NCBI GenBank assembly: GCA_964482325.1
Contig: CAYZXD010000060.1
Location: forward strand, 1-8,914
DNA: 8,914 nucleotides
Origin: CAYZJV01 sp964482325
GTDB lineage: Bacteria; Spirochaetota; Spirochaetia; Sphaerochaetales; Sphaerochaetaceae
Reading direction: 5' to 3'
This document shows positions 6,409 through 8,914 of the stretch, in pieces. The notes under the pieces were generated by a model. The model did not search any database, was not told where the DNA came from, and saw nothing but the letters and a program-made list of their open reading frames with translations. Within the stretch, counting starts at the first letter, position 1. The number at the start of each line of letters is the position of its first letter. The position numbers were made by a program, and so were the translations under genes.

Positions 6409-7560
6409 ATGCGCTTTACTCAGCCTACCGCAGCCCGTCAGTTGAATCGTCTGAGGATTCTTAATCTCATTGCAACGCAGGAACATCTGAGTCGTGCTGA
6501 TGTATCGAGACTCCTGGGGCTTAACAAGGTCAGTACCGGAGAAATTGTCGATCTGTTACTGCATGAAGGAATCATCACCGAAGAAGGTTCCCGTACCACG
6601 ACGGTGGGAAGACGTCCGATCGACCTTGCATTGAATCGTGAATATCGTATGGCCATTGCGATAGATGCCGGAACCCGTAATACCTCGGTGGCTTTGGTAA
6701 ACATTGCCGGGGAGATGCTACGTTATGAACGATTTCCTACGGCGCAGAAACCGACAGCCGAAGAAATGGCTGCCTCAATGATTCACTCAACAAAAAAAGT
6801 TCTTGCAAGAATGAAAGATCCTGCGGCTGTCTGCGGGTTATCAATATCGATCAACGGGGAAGTGGAACCAGCTACCGGAACTGTATTGCACGCTCCCGAT
6901 TGGAACTGGCACTCAGTCCCACTTTCCTATGCGCTTTCTAAGCATCTGCCATTTCCTGTCCTCGTTGAAAACAATGTCCGATCGATGGTTTTCGGAGAAC
7001 GGTGGTTTGCCGGCATTGATCCAAAAACGACCTATTTCTATGTAAATTGGGGAGAGCACATCGGTTCTGCATGGCTCACCAACGGAAATCTTGTTACACA
7101 GGATAGTCAGTTCGGTCATATCCCCATTGCTCAATCGGGTACGTGCCGATGCGGAGCAATCGGGTGTTTAGAGACGCAGGCAGCTGGATGGGCCTTAGTA
7201 GAGGAAAATCCAAAAGCTAATTCTGTGAAACAACTTGCTACTCTAGCTGAAACAGATAGTACAGCTGAGACTGAACTTCTTCATGCAGCGGAATCTCTTG
7301 CACATGGACTTATTTATGCTGCAGCTATGCTGCGCCCTGATAAAATCATCATCGGTGGCGGTATTTCAGCACTGCCCGATCGTTATTTTCAGGCACTGGT
7401 ATCGGCATTCAAGCGAAAAGCTTCTACCGTAGTAAGTAGCAGGACCACCATAGAACGTTCACAGTTAGGTGATCGTGCCGGTATTCTCGGGACGGCCGCA
7501 GTAGGTTTGGATGAGTTCATCTTTAAGCGTTCTCTGCTCGATAAACTCCGGACAAAATAA
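6409..7560 (+). CDS. ROK-family transcriptional regulator (NagC/Mlc/XylR-like)
   Basis: This 383-residue cytosolic protein is built like the ROK repressors that sense sugars or sugar phosphates. The N-terminal winged helix (about 10-75) includes ILNLIATQEHLSRADVSRLL and VGRRPIDL, the latter typical before the ROK fold. The nucleotide-fold loop is IDAGTRNTSVAL (85-96). The zinc site is complete: His237 (FGHIPI) and Cys246, Cys248, Cys253 in TCRCGAIGCLE. Two residues differ from sugar kinases: ENN (187-189) stands where the catalytic Asp of EN-D is usual, and Gln234 replaces the Glu of the GE-x-GH motif that contacts sugar, arguing for a non-kinase sensor with an unusual ligand site. No ribosome site precedes the ATG. 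It diverges from htpG; autoregulation through the shared gap is plausible. The target genes are not evident here. Confidence 0.9.
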   Translation: MRFTQPTAARQLNRLRILNLIATQEHLSRADVSRLLGLNKVSTGEIVDLLLHEGIITEEGSRTTTVGRRPIDLALNREYRMAIAIDAGTRNTSVALVNIAGEMLRYERFPTAQKPTAEEMAASMIHSTKKVLARMKDPAAVCGLSISINGEVEPATGTVLHAPDWNWHSVPLSYALSKHLPFPVLVENNVRSMVFGERWFAGIDPKTTYFYVNWGEHIGSAWLTNGNLVTQDSQFGHIPIAQSGTCRCGAIGCLETQAAGWALVEENPKANSVKQLATLAETDSTAETELLHAAESLAHGLIYAAAMLRPDKIIIGGGISALPDRYFQALVSAFKRKASTVVSSRTTIERSQLGDRAGILGTAAVGLDEFIFKRSLLDKLRTK

Positions 7561-7589
7561 AAACCGCCTCCCCGGTAAGGGGAAAGCGG
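7554..7589 (-). terminator. Strong intrinsic terminator, - strand
   Basis: On the - strand CCGC (7589-7586) and TCCCC (7583-7579) pair with GGGGA (7573-7569) and GCGG (7567-7564), with a small internal loop. The sequence TTTTTATTTT (7563-7554) follows. It ends the candidate RNA or the secreted-protein operon. Its T tract overlaps the TAA stop codon of the convergent ROK gene. On the + strand no T run follows, so the ROK gene has no evident intrinsic terminator of its own. Confidence 0.8.
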
Positions 7590-7669
7590 CACCTCCTTCA
7601 GATCATAAGGTGCGACCTTATGTCCATGCTGACCCGAACAGCTTCCGCCCTGTTCAGGGAGCAACCACA
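7554..7669 (-). ncRNA. Candidate structured RNA (or structured 3' UTR) of unknown class
   Basis: On the - strand this stretch folds into three consecutive hairpins. The first pairs CCTGAACAG (7658-7650) with CTGTTCGGG (7641-7633) around a loop containing GGAA. The second pairs CATAAGGT (7622-7615) with ACCTTATG (7611-7604), a perfect 8-bp stem. The third is the terminator. GCACCT (7613-7608) can alternatively pair with AGGTGC (7594-7589). A promoter-like pair at 7676-7704 would start RNA near 7669, giving about 110 nt. It matches no family I know: the SRP RNA core GGAAGGAAGC is absent, and tmRNA, 6S and RNase P landmarks are missing. It may instead be the 3' UTR of the secreted-protein operon. 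No credible ORF is contained. Confidence 0.4.
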
Positions 7670-7675
7670 AGTGTG

Positions 7676-7704
7676 ATTATGACACGGAAACCCTGATATG
7701 AAAA
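7676..7704 (-). promoter_or_regulatory. Promoter candidate for the structured RNA
   Basis: On the - strand TTTTCA (7704-7699; four of six) and CATAAT (7681-7676; five of six) are 17 bp apart. Transcription would start near 7669, just ahead of the first hairpin. It lies within 50 bp after the stop codon of the small secreted protein gene. Confidence 0.35.
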
Positions 7705-7728
7705 GAAAAAAATTTGGGAATTCTGTTC

Positions 7729-8280
7729 TTATCCCGATATGAGAGAAACGGTAATATATGCACGATAGTCAGCAGATGCAGCAGCACGCATTGCAGATGA
7801 TACTCCAGCATCAGTAAGTCTGACCGAGAAGATTCTCGAATCAACATTCAACCCACTTCCCGCAGAAATGGTCACCGAAACCGTATCAAGAGAAGATCGG
7901 ACTACCCGTTCGCCTTCGTCTCCAATCCGCTCAAGAACAACAAACTCAATGGTGTCATCAATAACGGCATTGAGGTTCACAATCTCACCATATTCGTATT
8001 GTATCGTAAACGAGACCGCTTCAACGGGGGGATTGTCTATCCTTAGTGTCCACTGACCGATATCAACACCATCGCCTGCAGGAAGTAAGGCATCAGTAGC
8101 TAGCAGATCAAATGATTCTTCAGTAAGGGCTGATACATCAAAATAGAGCCCTGCCTGGATATACCCCTGAAACGTGATGGTTCCAGACCGCACAAAGAAA
8201 TCCTGCTGCTCTTCGGCAAACAGACTAACAGAACCGATCAATGAGAAAAGTATGATCAGTATGCTTCCAAGACGCTTCAT
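7729..8280 (-). CDS. Small secreted beta-rich protein, unknown function (paralogue 1)
   Basis: This encodes a 183-residue exported protein I do not recognise. I start at the ATG at 8280 because AAGGGA (8292-8287) lies 6 nt upstream; an in-frame ATG at 8301 has no ribosome site. A signal peptide covers residues 1-22 (MKRLGSILIILFSLIG then SVSLFA, cut before EEQQ), with no lipobox and no cysteine. The mature chain looks all-beta: SGTITFQGYIQAGLYFDV, DLLATDALLPAGDGVDIG then QWTL, FTIQYEYGEIVN, FSVRLTDAG and a last strand YRAYITVSLISG. It aligns along its length with the gene just upstream. The pattern, ending in a Tyr-led beta strand, recalls pilin-like or spore-coat-U/DUF4402 sandwiches, which is only a guess. 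It is probably co-transcribed with that gene across a 69-bp gap containing a hairpin. Confidence 0.8.
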   Translation of the reverse strand: MKRLGSILIILFSLIGSVSLFAEEQQDFFVRSGTITFQGYIQAGLYFDVSALTEESFDLLATDALLPAGDGVDIGQWTLRIDNPPVEAVSFTIQYEYGEIVNLNAVIDDTIEFVVLERIGDEGERVVRSSLDTVSVTISAGSGLNVDSRIFSVRLTDAGVSSAMRAAASADYRAYITVSLISG

Positions 8281-8308
8281 ATAAAATCCCTTAGGCTCCA
8301 TATATCAC

Positions 8309-8330
8309 AAAGCACCCCGTAGGGTGCTTT
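8309..8330 (-). terminator. Hairpin between the two secreted-protein genes
   Basis: AAAGCACCC (8309-8317) and GGGTGCTTT (8322-8330) form a perfect 9-bp stem with a 4-nt loop. The T tract on the - strand is short (TTT then GTGATAT), so termination should be partial. It starts 20 nt past the stop of the upstream paralogue and would let that gene be expressed more than the downstream one, or stabilise its mRNA 3' end. Confidence 0.55.
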
Positions 8331-8349
8331 ATGTTGTGAATAGGCTCAA

Positions 8350-8874
8350 TCAGTCAGTTAGAATAGAAATGGTAACCGTATCCTGGTAACTTCCTTCCGG
8401 TGCATTTTCAGCAGTGGTTCTTCCAGGTTGAGTCAACCTAAATCCAATGTTGCGTCCCACTACAGTTGATCCAGCGGCGGTAGTAAAGCCTGTTGTTGCT
8501 TCATCACTCTTCTGAGCTCCTCCAGTAGTAGCCCCTGCTGGGTACTCAAGAAGTACGTACGCAATGCTGGTAGCACCATTTACCAAGGTATCATAGTCAT
8601 AAGTAATGGTATAAGCAGTCGCAGACTGGTTTGTAGAGGTCAATGACCAATTACCAATTACATATCCATCGCCTGTAGGTGATACAATAGTAGAAAGAAG
8701 ATCAACATTATTAGTATCAGTTTGCTCTACATCAAAAACAATCAAACCTGCAGGTATTTCACCATACACAACCAACGTCCCAGAATCCGTATCTCCGGAA
8801 GTCCCTTTCAGTTCTGCGAAAAGTAGTCCTCCCACTAAAAGAACTAGAATTGATAGTATTAAAATCTTTTTCAT
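8350..8874 (-). CDS. Small secreted beta-rich protein, unknown function (paralogue 2)
   Basis: This encodes a 174-residue exported protein I do not recognise by family. The ATG has GAGGG 7 nt upstream. The signal peptide spans 1-20 (MKKILILSILVLLVGGLLFA, cut before ELKG); no lipobox or cysteine is present. The mature chain is rich in Thr, Ser, Gly and Asn and looks all-beta. It shares blocks with the downstream gene: SGTLVVYGEIPAGLIVFDV, VDLLSTIVSPTGDGYVIG then NWSL, YTITYDYDTLVN, IGFRLTQPG and a final YQDTVTISILTD. These mark the two as tandem duplicates that have diverged. The final strand resembles the closing strand of pilin or spore-coat-U type domains, so a surface-filament or matrix role is possible but unproven. 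More family members may lie beyond the right edge, and its promoter is only partly in the window. Confidence 0.8.
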   Translation of the reverse strand: MKKILILSILVLLVGGLLFAELKGTSGDTDSGTLVVYGEIPAGLIVFDVEQTDTNNVDLLSTIVSPTGDGYVIGNWSLTSTNQSATAYTITYDYDTLVNGATSIAYVLLEYPAGATTGGAQKSDEATTGFTTAAGSTVVGRNIGFRLTQPGRTTAENAPEGSYQDTVTISILTD

Positions 8875-8914
8875 ATCTTTACCCTCTCTTCAGCAAAAGC
8901 TGTACCTATAATCT
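8875..8914 (-). promoter_or_regulatory. Start of the leader of the secreted-protein gene
   Basis: Read on the - strand this holds TTATAG/TATAGG near 8911-8905 as a possible -10 box, with its -35 partner beyond the edge. A small CAGC-TTTT-GCTG hairpin (8891-8902) and the GAGGG ribosome site follow. A promoter here cannot be confirmed from the part visible. Confidence 0.25.

Noticed and set aside
7554..7669. Identification of the candidate RNA as 4.5S/SRP RNA
   Set aside because: Size and a GGAA loop invited it, but the nearly invariant GUCAGG and GGAAGGAAGCAGC segments are absent on both strands.
7389..7670. - strand frame across the structured RNA region, about 93 codons with a TTG start near 7668
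   Set aside because: It runs through the terminator hairpin and T tract into the antisense of the ROK gene, has no ribosome site and looks like a shadow frame.
7511..7696. + strand frame of about 61 codons crossing the end of the ROK gene
   Set aside because: It overlaps the end of ROK in another frame, has no ribosome site, and its codons coincide with RNA hairpins.
8281..8301. Upstream ATG at 8301 for the secreted protein
   Set aside because: It has no ribosome site, adds seven residues ahead of a good signal peptide, and AAGGGA correctly precedes the ATG at 8280.

Overview
The window looks like ordinary chromosome from a diderm bacterium of moderate GC content. A spirochaete, perhaps a Sphaerochaeta or Treponema relative, is my best guess. 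The main support is an outer-membrane barrel protein of the PorV/FadL/UPF0164 type next to typical housekeeping genes; no sequence comparison could be run. I see no mobile element, CRISPR array, tRNA or rRNA.

Layout. Positions 1-424 are non-coding and hold two perfect palindromes, a repeated TTTCATGAAA element, a strong intrinsic terminator and a good promoter. A secreted outer-membrane barrel protein follows on the + strand (443-1648). It meets, tail to tail, a two-domain SIS (phosphosugar-binding) protein on the - strand (1660-2688), which has a structured leader with a possible 19-codon upstream ORF. rlmE, the 23S rRNA 2'-O-methyltransferase (2891-3499, +), converges with an MscS-type mechanosensitive channel (3503-4351, -). 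The channel's intrinsic terminator lies inside the 3' end of rlmE. Upstream of mscS on the same strand is htpG, the bacterial Hsp90 (4440-6305), separated from it by a 14-bp hairpin and a separate promoter. htpG diverges from a ROK-family transcriptional regulator (6409-7560, +) through back-to-back promoters.

The right end is on the - strand. Two paralogous small secreted beta-rich proteins of unknown function (8350-8874, then 7729-8280) are separated by a hairpin and probably form an operon. Downstream of them, and convergent with the ROK gene, is a roughly 110-nt structured stretch. It has its own promoter-like sequence and ends in a strong intrinsic terminator, so it is a candidate non-coding RNA or a structured 3' UTR.

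The genes do not form one obvious pathway. rlmE (a heat-shock gene in E. coli), htpG and mscS share a stress theme. The SIS protein and the ROK regulator share a phosphosugar theme, but nothing in the window links them directly. The observations most worth a second look are the candidate RNA at 7554-7669, the two genes (rlmE and ROK) that appear to be leaderless, the SIS protein without the usual isomerase residues, its leader, and the paralogous secreted pair.
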